Counted from the stretch's first letter, positions 1-9,404 are shown. The stretch: DNA of 64,000 nt from Acinetobacter pittii (GCF_034064985.1 NZ_CP139249.1:1736001-1800000), one strand, 5' to 3'. The notes: generated from the sequence alone by a model not told the origin. Translations and numbers: made by a program.

Positions 1-2
1 TA

Positions 3-434
3 CTTGAACTTTTACAAAAAGATTGTCTTATTCCACTGCGAGAATTAGCAGATATTGTTCATTTGTCTACAGCATCTGTACAACGCCGTATCCAAAAACT
101 ACGTGAAAACGGCTATATAGTTGGAAATATTGCTGTTTTGGATCCTGATAAATTAAATCAGGTAATTACAATATTGGTAGAAATACGAGTTAATAAAACT
201 CATGTTACAGATTTAAATACTTTAAAAAAAAGCTTTTCGGGTCCAGAAGTACAACAATGTTACTACGTTACTGGGGAGGCTGATTTTATGCTGGTAATAT
301 TAGTGCCTAGTATGAACCGTTTTCAAAAAATTTGTGATGACTTATTTCACAATAATTCTAATGTTGAGTGGTTTAAAACTACTGTAGTACTTGATCGAGT
401 AAAAGTTACACTTGATATTCCAGAAATAGGGTGA
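3..434 (+). CDS. Lrp/AsnC family transcriptional regulator, 5' end outside the window
   Basis: The frame is open from base 3, so the start lies upstream. The first visible residues (LRELADIVHLSTASVQRRI) are the winged helix-turn-helix of Lrp/AsnC proteins. They are followed by the alpha/beta ligand-binding (RAM) domain with the characteristic CYYVTGEADFML stretch. Such proteins sense amino acids or related effectors and control nearby catabolic or transport genes; the target here lies outside the window. It converges on the LysR gene with only 9 bases between stop codons. A TTG at base 63 is in frame but would delete much of the DNA-binding domain, so I reject it as a start. Confidence 0.88.
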   Translation, partial: LELLQKDCLIPLRELADIVHLSTASVQRRIQKLRENGYIVGNIAVLDPDKLNQVITILVEIRVNKTHVTDLNTLKKSFSGPEVQQCYYVTGEADFMLVILVPSMNRFQKICDDLFHNNSNVEWFKTTVVLDRVKVTLDIPEIG

Positions 435-443
435 AATATATAT

Positions 444-1355
444 TCATTCAGTTTTAAGATAGATTCTCTCTAAAAAGTAATTAAGAATCATATTATTCGC
501 TTTACTCTTTTTAGTTATCAAACAAATTTTAGTTTTATAAGAAATCTCTGATTTAAGTATAGGTTTCATTTTCTGTTCTTGTACCCATTTAGAAGCATAA
601 TGATCAGGAAGAAATCCGAGGAAGTTTCCTGTCAAAATTAAAAATGCTATGCCTTCCCTGTCTATAGCAGTTGCCTTACAATTAAGAAATTGATGTAAAT
701 TAATAGCTTCTGCAGTTATATTATAGTTAGGTATTACAGGATCCCATTTTTTCAAATCATTTTTTAATAATAAAGTGGTTGAAGAAAATAGAGGATGTTT
801 ATCACCACAATAAAGATAAGATTTCTCTTCATATAGATCAAAGTAATTGAGTCCAGATAGGGAAGCAACAAATGGAATTGCCCCAACATGTAGACGACCA
901 TCTAATACTTTACTCTCAATATCTGAAAGAGTACTCATACTAATATTTATCTTTACATCAGGATGTTCATTACTTAACTGCCTTAATGTATAAGTAACAT
1001 TACAATTTGGCATTGTAACTAAGTTATTGATAATGCCTATATTAAATTCACCTTTGAGCTTATTATGGATTTGGTTAACTTTTACGCGGAAATCTTCAAT
1101 AGATACTAAAAGTATCTCAATATATTCTAATAGTTTCTTTCCTTCTTCTGTTAGAGCAAAGCCAGCTCTACCTCGTTGGCATAATCTAAATCCCACTTTT
1201 TGCTCTAAGTCACTTATATGTAAGCTAATTGCAGATCGGCTAATACCCAACATACTTTCAGCAGATGTAAAGCTGCCACATTCACAAACAGTTTTAAAAA
1301 TCTTTAAAAGCTTTATATCAGCATTGCTAATTTGCTGTAGTTGTTTGAGCTTCAT
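444..1355 (-). CDS. LysR family transcriptional regulator (paralogue of the one near 62 kb)
   Basis: At 303 residues this has LysR-family length. The N-terminal helix-turn-helix spans roughly residues 15-75 (SFTSAESMLGISRSAISLH) and is followed by a two-lobed periplasmic-binding-type effector domain. It is strikingly similar over its whole length to the LysR at 61622-62539: both have KLLKIFKTVC, LCQRGRAGFALT and GEFNIGIINNLVTMP. That copy sits beside a beta-alanine-type aminotransferase, so this one may control amino- or semialdehyde-acid catabolism too, but no divergent target is adjacent: the neighbour on its upstream side is another LysR gene in the same orientation. The ATG start lacks a convincing ribosome-binding site. 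Confidence 0.85.
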   Translation of the reverse strand: MKLKQLQQISNADIKLLKIFKTVCECGSFTSAESMLGISRSAISLHISDLEQKVGFRLCQRGRAGFALTEEGKKLLEYIEILLVSIEDFRVKVNQIHNKLKGEFNIGIINNLVTMPNCNVTYTLRQLSNEHPDVKINISMSTLSDIESKVLDGRLHVGAIPFVASLSGLNYFDLYEEKSYLYCGDKHPLFSSTTLLLKNDLKKWDPVIPNYNITAEAINLHQFLNCKATAIDREGIAFLILTGNFLGFLPDHYASKWVQEQKMKPILKSEISYKTKICLITKKSKANNMILNYFLERIYLKTE

Positions 1356-1481
1356 TTTGGTGGTTTTTTAAGCTTTTTAAAACCAAATTTACCAAACATA
1401 TAGTTGATTGTGAAATAATTTTAAAAGAAAAAAATAATTTGAAAGTCCTTATTAAGAATAAAGCTATAAATAAAATTATTT

Positions 1482-2384
1482 TTAATTGAACTGATCAAAT
1501 AACCATTTACGAACTTTAGCTATAGATTCAGCATTTATAGAATATCGAGGTGTAACTAAATAAAATCCAGTTTCCATTTTTAAGTCTTGCTCAAAAATTT
1601 TAATGAGCTTTCCTGTTTCTAAGTCGGAACTTACAAATATGGGATTACTTAATGTAATACCTTGTGCAGCAACTGCGGCATCAATAGCCAATAAGGTTTG
1701 ATTAAAACGGATATTTTTAAATAGGTTTTTAGTTTTTTTTACTTCTAATTTATCTAAAAAGTGGGGCCAAAGATTATTAGCATCATGTAATAAAGTATAT
1801 TTATATAAATCATTTAACTCTAAAGGCTGATTTTTTAAAGGGATTAAGTGAGGGCTTGCTACAGCGATAAAAGAATCTTGTAAGAGTAACTCTGTATGAA
1901 GACCAGCACCGAAAGGAGGTTTACCATAACGGATTGCTAAATCGACCCCATCATTTTGAAAATGTGAAATTCTTTCTGTAGCTAAAATCTGTAAATCAAT
2001 ATCGGGATGAGTTTGAGTAAACTGGTTGAGCCGAGGAATTAACCACTTAGATGCAAATGTTGGAGTTACGCTAATAGTAATATGTTTATTTGAATGGCGA
2101 AATGACTGAGTTGCTTCAAAAATCAAATTAAAAGCTTGAGTAATGCTATGAGAGTAGTTCCTACCATTTGGAGTTAAAGTTACGCCTTTAGAATGTCTCT
2201 CGAATAATTTTGAACCTAGCTCTTCTTCAAGACTGCGAATTTGTTGAGCAATTGCACTTTGAGTAACATTTAACTCTTCTGCTGCGAGTTTAAAATTTAA
2301 ATGTCTACTTGCTGCCTCAAAAGCTTTTAATGCATTCAATGAGGGTAAACGATTGGCCTGATTCATACTGTAGTTTTTCTTCAT
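1482..2384 (-). CDS. LysR family transcriptional regulator, GcvA-like
   Basis: A 300-residue LysR protein. The start LPSLNALKAFEAASRHLNF and the helix-turn-helix ELNVTQSAIAQQIRSLEEEL are typical of the GcvA/AmpR-like branch. The remaining two thirds form the effector-binding fold (SVTPTFASKWLIPRLNQF, DLAIRYG). It diverges from the SDR gene at 2487 with about 100 bases between them, the classic arrangement in which a LysR regulator controls its divergent neighbour and itself. The likely target is therefore the SDR and perhaps the MFS gene that follows. The effector is not evident from sequence. Confidence 0.85.
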   Translation of the reverse strand: MKKNYSMNQANRLPSLNALKAFEAASRHLNFKLAAEELNVTQSAIAQQIRSLEEELGSKLFERHSKGVTLTPNGRNYSHSITQAFNLIFEATQSFRHSNKHITISVTPTFASKWLIPRLNQFTQTHPDIDLQILATERISHFQNDGVDLAIRYGKPPFGAGLHTELLLQDSFIAVASPHLIPLKNQPLELNDLYKYTLLHDANNLWPHFLDKLEVKKTKNLFKNIRFNQTLLAIDAAVAAQGITLSNPIFVSSDLETGKLIKIFEQDLKMETGFYLVTPRYSINAESIAKVRKWLFDQFN

Positions 2385-2486
2385 TCAGTAGAGAGAAAAG
2401 TTAAAGTCAGCTGAAGAGTTCACCATGATATTCTATTCAAAATATTAAGGTGTGCATGGTTTTAGCACTTTTAAAGGATAGCATAT

Positions 2487-3191
2487 ATGACTGTAGAAAA
2501 AGTAGCGCTAATTATAGCGGGTGGTAGTGGCATGGGAGCGGCTGCAGCACGACAATTAAATAAAGATGGCTATCATGTAGGTATTCTTTCTTCTTCTGGA
2601 AAAGGAGAAGACATTGCCAAAGAGCTTAATGGTATTGGTGTGACGGGAACAAACCAATCAACTCAAGACATAGGTAACCTTGTTGATCAAGCTTATCAAA
2701 AATGGGGAAGAGTTGATGTATTAGTTAATAGTGCGGGACATGGTCCTCGAGCTCCTATTTTAGAGATTACAGATGAGCAATGGCATTTAGGTCTAGATAC
2801 TTATCTCATGAATGTCATTCGAGCAACTCGTTTAGTGACTCCAATTATGGAGAAGCAAAATTCAGGCGTAATTATTAATATTTCTAGCGCATGGACATTT
2901 GAACCAAGCGATATGTTTCCGACATCAGCTGTTTTTCGTGCTGGCTTAGCATCCTTTACTAAAATTTTCGCTGATAAATATGCAGTGAATAATATTCGTA
3001 TGAATAATATTCTACCTGGCTGGATAGATAGTCTTCCTGAAACAGAAGAGCGTCGCAAATCTGTACCATTACAAAGATATGGTACCAGTGAGGAAATTGC
3101 TGCAACTATTAGCTTCCTGGCTTCCCAAGGGGCTGCGTACATTACGGGACAAAATATTCGTGTAGATGGAGGCATCACTCACTCTGTCTAA
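2487..3191 (+). CDS. Atypical short-chain dehydrogenase/reductase family protein
   Basis: The Rossmann cofactor loop AGGSGMGAAAA (residues 11-21) and the NSAG motif (81-84) mark a classical SDR of 234 residues. The active site is unusual. Serine 134 is present, but the positions of the catalytic Tyr and Lys (YxxxK) carry Ser147 and Arg151, in FPTSAVFRAG. Either the chemistry differs or the protein is a binding or regulatory SDR. The start ATG follows AAGGAT at good spacing. It diverges from the GcvA-like LysR and is followed by a terminator and an MFS carrier. The substrate is unknown. Confidence 0.8.
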   Translation: MTVEKVALIIAGGSGMGAAAARQLNKDGYHVGILSSSGKGEDIAKELNGIGVTGTNQSTQDIGNLVDQAYQKWGRVDVLVNSAGHGPRAPILEITDEQWHLGLDTYLMNVIRATRLVTPIMEKQNSGVIINISSAWTFEPSDMFPTSAVFRAGLASFTKIFADKYAVNNIRMNNILPGWIDSLPETEERRKSVPLQRYGTSEEIAATISFLASQGAAYITGQNIRVDGGITHSV

Positions 3192-3216
3192 ATATGTTTC
3201 ATCAAATGAGTTGGTT

Positions 3217-3247
3217 AAGCCTCGTAAAATAATTTACGGGGCTTTTT
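3217..3247 (+). terminator. Rho-independent terminator after the SDR gene
   Basis: AAGCCTCGTAAA and TTTACGGGGCTT form a 12-bp stem (one wobble pair) around a 4-base loop, followed by a T run. It lies 25 bases after the SDR stop and just before the MFS start, so the MFS gene may need its own promoter or read-through. Confidence 0.8.
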
Positions 3248-3262
3248 AAGTGAGTAAAAAAG

Positions 3263-4468
3263 ATGGCAGTATTGACTCTAGGGAAACAGTCTAATTTAGA
3301 CGTGACAAGGAAAATCATTTCAGTCGTTATTTTTACAGCTTTTGCTTATTTATCGGTAGGGTTGCCATTAGCAGTCTTACCAGAATTTATTGTAAAAGAC
3401 CTTAATTTTGCACCTTTTTTGGTTGGCTTAATTATCAGTTTACAATATTTAGCAACGCTATTGACTCGCCATAGTGCTGGTCAGCTTGTCGATAGAAAGG
3501 GCTCCAGATATGTAGTTCTTCTAGGGTTAAGTTGTTGTGGATTAAGTGGAGTATTCGCTTTTTTAGCACTTTTGTTAGTTTCATATCCACTAGTAAGTAT
3601 TTCCTTTCTCGCAATTTCAAGACTATTTTTAGGTAGTAGTGAAAGCTACTGCAGTACTGGTGCAACACTTTGGGGAATGCAGCTAGCTGGCCCCACAGAA
3701 ACTTCACGGGTAATTTCTTGGAATGGCGCAGCAACATATCTATCTATGGCAATCGGGGCTCCATTAGGAGTCTTTTGTAATGCGCAGTTTGGTCAATTCG
3801 GCTTTGCCATTTTGACTATAATTTTAGCTATTGTTGGATTTTTTCTTGCATATAGAAAGACAGCAATACGGACTGGGAATGTTCGACCTGTAAGTCTACC
3901 AATTTTATCAGTAGTTTCTAAAGTTTGGATTTTCGGTTTAGGGCAAGCTGTTGGAACTCTTGGTTTTGGTGTACTTTCAACCTTTGTAGCTTTATTTTTC
4001 TTGGAAAAGGGTTGGAGTAATGCAGCACTGGCTTTGAGCTTATTCAGTATTGGATTTGTAGGTGTAAGATTTATCTTCTCTAATACCATTCAAGTTTTCG
4101 GCGGTAAGAATGTAGCTCTATGCGCATTTCTTGTCGAAGCTATCGGCCTTTTAACAATTTGGCAATCAGGTGACCGAATAATTGCTTATGCGGGAGCATT
4201 TCTTGTCGGGACAGGTTTTTCTATGGTCTTCCCAGCGATGGGTGTTGAAGCAATGAAAAAGTTTAATGACCAAAACAAAGGGGTAGCTTTAGGTGTATTT
4301 ACAGCCTTTTTTGATATCGCTTTATTATTAATTGGTCCAATTGCAGGCCTATTAATCCCGATTACTTCCTTGCAAAATCTTTATGGAGTAATGGGTTGTA
4401 TAACTTTATTATCAATAATTCTTCTATATTTTTTATTTCTTAAAGACACTAAACAACAGATAATTTAA
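3263..4468 (+). CDS. MFS transporter (sugar or drug efflux type)
   Basis: A 401-residue inner-membrane protein with about twelve hydrophobic segments. The signature after TM2 (GQLVDRKGSRYVVLLG) matches the major facilitator loop 2-3 motif. The family moves small solutes by proton coupling; the overall look (early PLAVLPEFIVKDL segment, short loops, length near 400) suits the arabinose-efflux or YhhS-like group. It follows the atypical SDR on the same strand and may export or import a substrate or product of the local dehydrogenases. The ribosome-binding site is weak. Direction and substrate cannot be read from sequence. Confidence 0.82.
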   Translation: MAVLTLGKQSNLDVTRKIISVVIFTAFAYLSVGLPLAVLPEFIVKDLNFAPFLVGLIISLQYLATLLTRHSAGQLVDRKGSRYVVLLGLSCCGLSGVFAFLALLLVSYPLVSISFLAISRLFLGSSESYCSTGATLWGMQLAGPTETSRVISWNGAATYLSMAIGAPLGVFCNAQFGQFGFAILTIILAIVGFFLAYRKTAIRTGNVRPVSLPILSVVSKVWIFGLGQAVGTLGFGVLSTFVALFFLEKGWSNAALALSLFSIGFVGVRFIFSNTIQVFGGKNVALCAFLVEAIGLLTIWQSGDRIIAYAGAFLVGTGFSMVFPAMGVEAMKKFNDQNKGVALGVFTAFFDIALLLIGPIAGLLIPITSLQNLYGVMGCITLLSIILLYFLFLKDTKQQII

Positions 4469-4480
4469 TTTTTAGAATAA

Positions 4481-4508
4481 GAGTATTGGGGGAAAAGACC
4501 CAATACTC
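4481..4508. terminator. Hairpin between convergent genes
   Basis: GAGTATTGGG and CCCAATACTC form a perfect 10-bp stem with an 8-base loop between the convergent MFS and SDR genes. The T run is poor on the plus strand and short runs of T occur on the minus strand, so it probably works as a two-way barrier or 3' stabiliser. Confidence 0.6.
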
Positions 4509-4521
4509 AAATAACTTAATT

Positions 4522-5274
4522 TTAACGAACGTAATCTGCTCCTGTAATATCGATCGTTGCTCCAGTCGTATGACGGGAAAGACCAGTAGCCAAAAAGGCT
4601 ACCATTTCAGCAACATCACTCGCAGGAGTAACTTCACCCAAAGGCAGATTTTCTAATACAGAAGGCTCAATTGCACCCTCTGCTAAATCTGTTGCAACCC
4701 ATCCTGGTGCAATTGCATAAGCAAGAATATTGTCACGACCATATCCTCTGGCAATACCTTTTGTCAAAGCAAGCAAGCCGCCTTTAGCTGCTCCATAAGC
4801 TAAATGCTCAGCATCATCACCACGATGCGCTGAACGACTGGTAATATTGATAATAATACCGCCATGTCGTTGCTTGAAGTGTAATAAAGCTAAACGGCAT
4901 AATTCAGCAGGAGCTGCAAGATTAATAGCAATGTTGCTTTCCCATCCCTCACGCCAAGCTTGGCTAGAAGTGATATCAGATGGTAACCAAGCTCCTGCAT
5001 TATTAACTAATACATCTATATTCCCGAAGCAGCTAATGGCTTTGGTCCAAACATTCTCTGCACCATTTATACTACTTAAGTCACCCAATACTAAACGAAC
5101 ATTTTCATCTAACTGATTTAATAGTTCATCTAAATGAGATGTCGAAGAACGTGCATGAATAACTACTTTAGCTCCTCGCTTATGAAGAAGCTTTGCTGTA
5201 GCTAAGCCTATACCTCGTGAACTACCTGTAACTAAAATAATTTTATCTTGTAGATCTAAAGCAGTATTTGTCAT
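4522..5274 (-). CDS. SDR family oxidoreductase
   Basis: A classical SDR of 250 residues: cofactor loop TGSSRGIG near residue 16, NNAGA, and an active site with Ser in ITSRSAHRG and YGAAK. The loop pattern suits NAD(P)(H)-dependent interconversion of an alcohol and a ketone. It starts 10 bases after the stop of the upstream SDR and has its own AAGGAAA site, so the two are one operon. It is clearly similar to the SDR at 6150-6908: both share GGI/KGRIINITSR-type stretches, IARxxGxDxI, AIAPGWV and a C-terminal ATIDITGADYVR or STIDINGGSYIR. Substrate unknown. Confidence 0.85.
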   Translation of the reverse strand: MTNTALDLQDKIILVTGSSRGIGLATAKLLHKRGAKVVIHARSSTSHLDELLNQLDENVRLVLGDLSSINGAENVWTKAISCFGNIDVLVNNAGAWLPSDITSSQAWREGWESNIAINLAAPAELCRLALLHFKQRHGGIIINITSRSAHRGDDAEHLAYGAAKGGLLALTKGIARGYGRDNILAYAIAPGWVATDLAEGAIEPSVLENLPLGEVTPASDVAEMVAFLATGLSRHTTGATIDITGADYVR

Positions 5275-5284
5275 TAGTATTTCC

Positions 5285-6040
5285 TTACGCTACAGCTTGA
5301 GCCCCAGTAATTTCTACACATGCACCACAAGTAAATGCTGCTTCATTTGATGCTAAAAAAGCGATTAACGCTGCAACTTCTTCTGGTTTGCCAATGCGCC
5401 CAAATGGAACCATTGCATCTAAGTCCGCAATTGTTTTCCCTTTTTCTGCAATACCTTTTTCAAGCATCGGTGTATGTATTTCACCAGGACAAACTGCATT
5501 TACTCGAACTTTATGAGGAGCATAATCACGAGCTAAGCTCTTAGTAAAAGCGACTACAGCTGCTTTACTTACATTGTAAGCGATATGACCTGGAGCAGGT
5601 GTTAAACCCCACTGAGAAGCTGTATTTACAATTGCTCCACCACCAGCAACAATCATTTTGGGTAATACTGCTTGGCATAAGTGAAAGAGGGCATTCACAT
5701 TCACTTCTAAACTTAACAACCAATCAGCTTCATTCGTATGCAGTAAATCACCACGACGCATAGCACTAGCATTATTAACTAATATATCTATATGCCCATA
5801 CTTAGCTTCTACATCTGCAATCGCCTGACGGCATGCATTTCCATTCGTCAAATCAAATACTAAAGTTTCCGCTTTACCGCCTTGTTTAATAATAGTACTT
5901 ACAGTTTTTTCTGCTGTCTCAGATACGGCATCTGCAACGATAACTGTAGCACCTTCTTCTGCTAAACGACGAGCAGTTGCTGAGCCAATACCACCTCCAG
6001 CACCAGTTACTAAAGCTGTTTTGCCAATGAATCTAGCCAT
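5285..6040 (-). CDS. SDR family oxidoreductase (FabG or glucose-dehydrogenase-like)
   Basis: A canonical SDR of 251 residues: [10 protein letters not shown] (about residues 12-21), NNASA, catalytic Ser in NTASQWG, YNVSK and CPGEIHTPM. It is first in a two-gene operon with the SDR downstream. The operon's 109-base leader carries a near-perfect palindrome of GntR type (6083-6104), so it is probably repressed by a GntR regulator. The start ATG is preceded by AAAAGGAAA. A hydroxy-acid or sugar-type substrate is a reasonable guess, but only the family call is secure. Confidence 0.85.
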   Translation of the reverse strand: MARFIGKTALVTGAGGGIGSATARRLAEEGATVIVADAVSETAEKTVSTIIKQGGKAETLVFDLTNGNACRQAIADVEAKYGHIDILVNNASAMRRGDLLHTNEADWLLSLEVNVNALFHLCQAVLPKMIVAGGGAIVNTASQWGLTPAPGHIAYNVSKAAVVAFTKSLARDYAPHKVRVNAVCPGEIHTPMLEKGIAEKGKTIADLDAMVPFGRIGKPEEVAALIAFLASNEAAFTCGACVEITGAQAVA

Positions 6041-6082
6041 TTTATTTCCTTTTAAATGGTTATTATTAATACTTCATGTAAA

Positions 6083-6104
6083 TTGCATACAAATTTGTAT
6101 ACAA
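6083..6104. promoter_or_regulatory. GntR-type palindromic operator upstream of the SDR pair
   Basis: TTGCATACAAA and TTTGTATACAA are near-perfect inverted halves (10 of 11 bases) centred 53 bases upstream of the SDR start at 6040. The reverse complement ends in TTGTATGCAA, which resembles the TGTATGCAATATTGTA sites around the hydroxyproline genes. The GntR protein at 16196 or a relative may bind here. Confidence 0.6.
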
Positions 6105-6149
6105 ATTATATTTGATGATTAAGTTTGTCAATTCTTAATTGAGAGAAAA

Positions 6150-6908
6150 TTAACGAATATAGCTACCGCCATTGATATCTATAGTTGAACCATTTAAAGA
6201 AAGTTGTGAGGGTATAAGAACGAAAGAAACTAATTCAGCTAATTCTTCAGGCTTAACTATTTCACCAATAGGAATTTCAGCCAAGGCGGATTGCTCTGCA
6301 TTGCTAGAAATTGAGTTTTCATCAAGTTCAGATTGAACCCATCCTGGAGCAATCGCAACAGCAGTAATACCGTCGTTTCCGAAAGAACGTGCGATAGATT
6401 TTGTTAGATTAATCAAAGCTGCTTTACTGCAACCATAAGGTAAAGCTTCTGCTACATAACCTCGTTGTCCTGCGCGGCTTGTTATATTAATAATTCTACC
6501 TTTACCGGCTAATTTAAAATGAGCAATCGCTTCTTTACAAAGATCTGCAGCAGCAAAGAAGTTTATTTGAAACTCTTTTCTCCATATTGCCTGCCAAGAT
6601 TCAGGAGGTGAATCTATACTTAGTTCAGTTCGAATACTGGCATTATTAACTATCGCATGTATTTGACCTGCTGCTATAAGTGCTTTTTCCCACAATATAA
6701 ATGGCCCGTCTAGAGCTGATAAATCAGCTTGAATAATCCAGCCTTTATTACCAACTTCTACAAGCAATGATTCAGCTAATTTTTTATCCTTTTCAAATTG
6801 GATAATGACGTTAGCCCCCTCACTGGATAATTTCTTTACAATTGATTTACCCATACCATTCTCAGAACCAGTTACCAATATATTCTGGCCCTCTAAAGAG
6901 AGTTTCAT
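6150..6908 (-). CDS. SDR family oxidoreductase
   Basis: A 252-residue SDR with cofactor loop TGSENGMG (about residues 13-20), NNAS, catalytic Ser in NITSRAGQRG and YGCSK. It is the closest in-window relative of the SDR at 4522-5274 (same AIAPGWV and C-terminal pattern), which suggests a local duplication. It has its own AAGGAAA ribosome-binding site. It lies downstream of the AraC gene with about 100 bases between, so co-transcription is possible but not certain. Substrate unknown. Confidence 0.84.
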   Translation of the reverse strand: MKLSLEGQNILVTGSENGMGKSIVKKLSSEGANVIIQFEKDKKLAESLLVEVGNKGWIIQADLSALDGPFILWEKALIAAGQIHAIVNNASIRTELSIDSPPESWQAIWRKEFQINFFAAADLCKEAIAHFKLAGKGRIINITSRAGQRGYVAEALPYGCSKAALINLTKSIARSFGNDGITAVAIAPGWVQSELDENSISSNAEQSALAEIPIGEIVKPEELAELVSFVLIPSQLSLNGSTIDINGGSYIR

Positions 6909-7007
6909 TTTAGATTTCCTTAAGTTAAAGTGAGCAGTGAAAATTAAAAGTTAAGTAGAATGCTTTATTATGTAACTTATTGTTTAAATTGAAGTATGAG
7001 ATTTTAT

Positions 7008-7793
7008 CTAGTTAAATCTGGATAGTATTTTTTTTTTATATTTATTAGGTGTTAATCCTGTCCACTGTTTAAACATGGTTATAAAACCTGAGGTTGTAGA
7101 GTAACCTAAGTTTTTAGCAATATTATCGATTGAAGAATTCTCATCTAATAAGGAAATTGTATTTAAGATCTTTAATCGTTGTTTCCATTCTATAAGACTC
7201 ATTCCTAACTCATGATTGCATTGTCGACTTAAGGTTCTTTCATTTACTTCAAATTGTTTTGCTAAAGCCGATATATTAATGTTTTGAGAAGAGTGGTCTT
7301 TTATATATTGAAGTATAGCCGCGAGCTTTGGATGATTTGTGAGAGGAAGAAAACTATTTGAATATTCTGAATCTGTAATTTGATCTAACAATACTTGATA
7401 TAGGTGCTTATCTTTTTCAGATCTTATCGATGAAATGGTTTTCTCTTTACAGTACCTCAAAATTGAATCTGTTATGGAATTGCAAATAACTGTACTTACA
7501 ACAAGTGGTAATGTATTAGCGAATTCGTTGGGGATCCTGATGACACAATATTCTTGAGAATTGATAGTAATTCTTTCATTTAAATATTTTGTTGGTATCC
7601 AAGTACCATATGAGGGAGGTGCTTGAATCAATGATGAACCTATACTGACATTTGATTTTTTGGAATAACAATAGATGAAAATTCCAAAACCATTTTTTGG
7701 TTCTGAACAATCAAAAGCATTGTAGTTTATAAATATATTTTCTATATCATTATGACTTAAATGAGGTTCGCTTAGATAAGTGTTCATAGACAT
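7008..7793 (-). CDS. AraC family transcriptional regulator
   Basis: The C-terminal third (about residues 160-258) is an AraC/XylS DNA-binding domain with two helix-turn-helices: FEVNERTLSRQCNHELGMS and the conserved second element IAKNLGYSTTSGFITMFKQW then GLTPNKYKK. The N-terminal part is a divergent cupin-like sensor. At 261 residues it matches short AraC activators. It sits after the MMSDH and aminotransferase genes on the same strand, so it probably activates that operon or the SDR downstream. The start is the first ATG of two; no clear ribosome-binding site. Confidence 0.83.
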   Translation of the reverse strand: MSMNTYLSEPHLSHNDIENIFINYNAFDCSEPKNGFGIFIYCYSKKSNVSIGSSLIQAPPSYGTWIPTKYLNERITINSQEYCVIRIPNEFANTLPLVVSTVICNSITDSILRYCKEKTISSIRSEKDKHLYQVLLDQITDSEYSNSFLPLTNHPKLAAILQYIKDHSSQNINISALAKQFEVNERTLSRQCNHELGMSLIEWKQRLKILNTISLLDENSSIDNIAKNLGYSTTSGFITMFKQWTGLTPNKYKKKILSRFN

Positions 7794-7885
7794 ATAACTA
7801 TATAAGTAAGATATTGAGTATTTTAGAAAACATAAATAGCGTTAAAATCAGAATGGGCTAATTCTAACGCTATATTTATAAACAA

Positions 7886-9388
7886 CTACAGTGTTGGCAT
7901 TGAGAATTGAGCACCTTCTCTAACACTTGAAGATGGCCAACGTTGAGTAATTGTCTTACGGCGAGTATAGAAGCGAATACCATCTGGACCGTAGACATGA
8001 AGATCACCAAATAGGGAGCGTTTCCACCCACCAAAACTGTGATAAGCAACTGGGACAGGAAGAGGAATATTTACGCCAACCATACCTACAAGTACGTTAT
8101 CGCAGAAATAACGTGCAGCTTCACCATCGCGAGTATAGATACATGTACCATTGCCATATTCATGTTTATTAATGAGTTCTAAAGCCTCTTCCATAGTATC
8201 AACACGAATAACTTGTAATACTGGGCCAAAAATCTCTGCTTTATAGCTGTCCATTTCAGGCGTAACTTCGTCGATTAAGGTTGCACCTACGTAGAAACCA
8301 TCTTCATGACCTGCAACTTTTGCTTCACGGCCATCAACAACAACTTTTGCACCTTGTTGTTCTGCACTTGTAATATGGCTAACAACTTTATCTTTATGGG
8401 CTTTAGTAATAACTGGGCCAAAATCGTTACTATTTTCTGAATAAGCGCCGTATTTTAAAGAGCCGATAGCTTTAGAAAGATTTTCAATTAATTGATCACC
8501 AATTTCTTTACCTACAGTTACAGCAACAGATAGGGCCATACAGCGCTCACCTGATGACCCGAATGCAGCACCAAGTAATGAGTTAACAACATTATCAAGA
8601 TCAGCATCAGGCATTACAATCGCATGGTTTTTTGCACCACCTAAAGCTTGGCATCGTTTTCCATTTGCAGCAGCAGTCTTATAGATATACTCAGCAATAG
8701 GAGTTGAACCTACAAAACTTACCGCTTGTACACGACTATCACTTAATAAAACATCTACAGCTTCTTTATCACCATTAACGATGTTAAAAACACCTTCAGG
8801 TAAACCAGCTTGATAGAGTAATTCCCCAAGAAACATGGTCGAACTTGGATCACGTTCTGAAGGTTTTAAAACAAATGTATTACCGCAAACTAGAGCCATT
8901 GGAATCATCCATAATGGCACCATTGTTGGGAAGTTAAATGGTGTAATGCCAGCTACCACACCTAAAGGATGAAAATCGCTCCAAGAGTCAATATTTGGAC
9001 CTACGTTTTTAGTGAATTCACCTTTTAGTAGTTCAGGAGCACCACATGCATATTCAACAACTTCAATACCACGTTGTAATTCACCTTTTGCATCATGCAA
9101 AATTTTTCCATGTTCTTCACCAATAAGATGAGCAATTTTTTCAGCATTTTGTTCAAGTAGCTCTTTAAACTTAAACATAATACGTGCACGACGTAAGGGC
9201 GGCGTATTTTTCCACGCAGGAAAAGCGGCCTGAGCAGCAGTGATTGCTTCCTCTACAGTTTCTTTTGAAGCTAACGCAACTTGTTTAGAAACTTTGCCTG
9301 TAGATGGGTTAAAAACATCCTGTGTTCTTTGAGTGTCGTGAATTTTTTTACCATTGATCAAATGACCAACAACGTTCAACTCGCTCAT
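7886..9388 (-). CDS. mmsA: CoA-acylating methylmalonate-semialdehyde dehydrogenase
   Basis: This 500-residue aldehyde dehydrogenase has the features of the MmsA/IolA branch: GVVAGITPFNFPTMVPLWM, the catalytic Cys in SSGERCMALS (near residue 283), and IPVPVAYHSFGGWK-type C-terminal wording (here LPVPVAYHSFGGWK). The family converts malonate or methylmalonate semialdehyde, NAD+ and CoA to acetyl- or propionyl-CoA plus CO2. It lies 16 bases downstream of the aminotransferase and has AGGAGA before its ATG. Together the two make a route in which a beta-amino acid is transaminated to a semialdehyde and then oxidised to acyl-CoA. Confidence 0.9.
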   Translation of the reverse strand: MSELNVVGHLINGKKIHDTQRTQDVFNPSTGKVSKQVALASKETVEEAITAAQAAFPAWKNTPPLRRARIMFKFKELLEQNAEKIAHLIGEEHGKILHDAKGELQRGIEVVEYACGAPELLKGEFTKNVGPNIDSWSDFHPLGVVAGITPFNFPTMVPLWMIPMALVCGNTFVLKPSERDPSSTMFLGELLYQAGLPEGVFNIVNGDKEAVDVLLSDSRVQAVSFVGSTPIAEYIYKTAAANGKRCQALGGAKNHAIVMPDADLDNVVNSLLGAAFGSSGERCMALSVAVTVGKEIGDQLIENLSKAIGSLKYGAYSENSNDFGPVITKAHKDKVVSHITSAEQQGAKVVVDGREAKVAGHEDGFYVGATLIDEVTPEMDSYKAEIFGPVLQVIRVDTMEEALELINKHEYGNGTCIYTRDGEAARYFCDNVLVGMVGVNIPLPVPVAYHSFGGWKRSLFGDLHVYGPDGIRFYTRRKTITQRWPSSSVREGAQFSMPTL

Positions 9389-9404
9389 TTATTATCTCCT
9401 AAAA

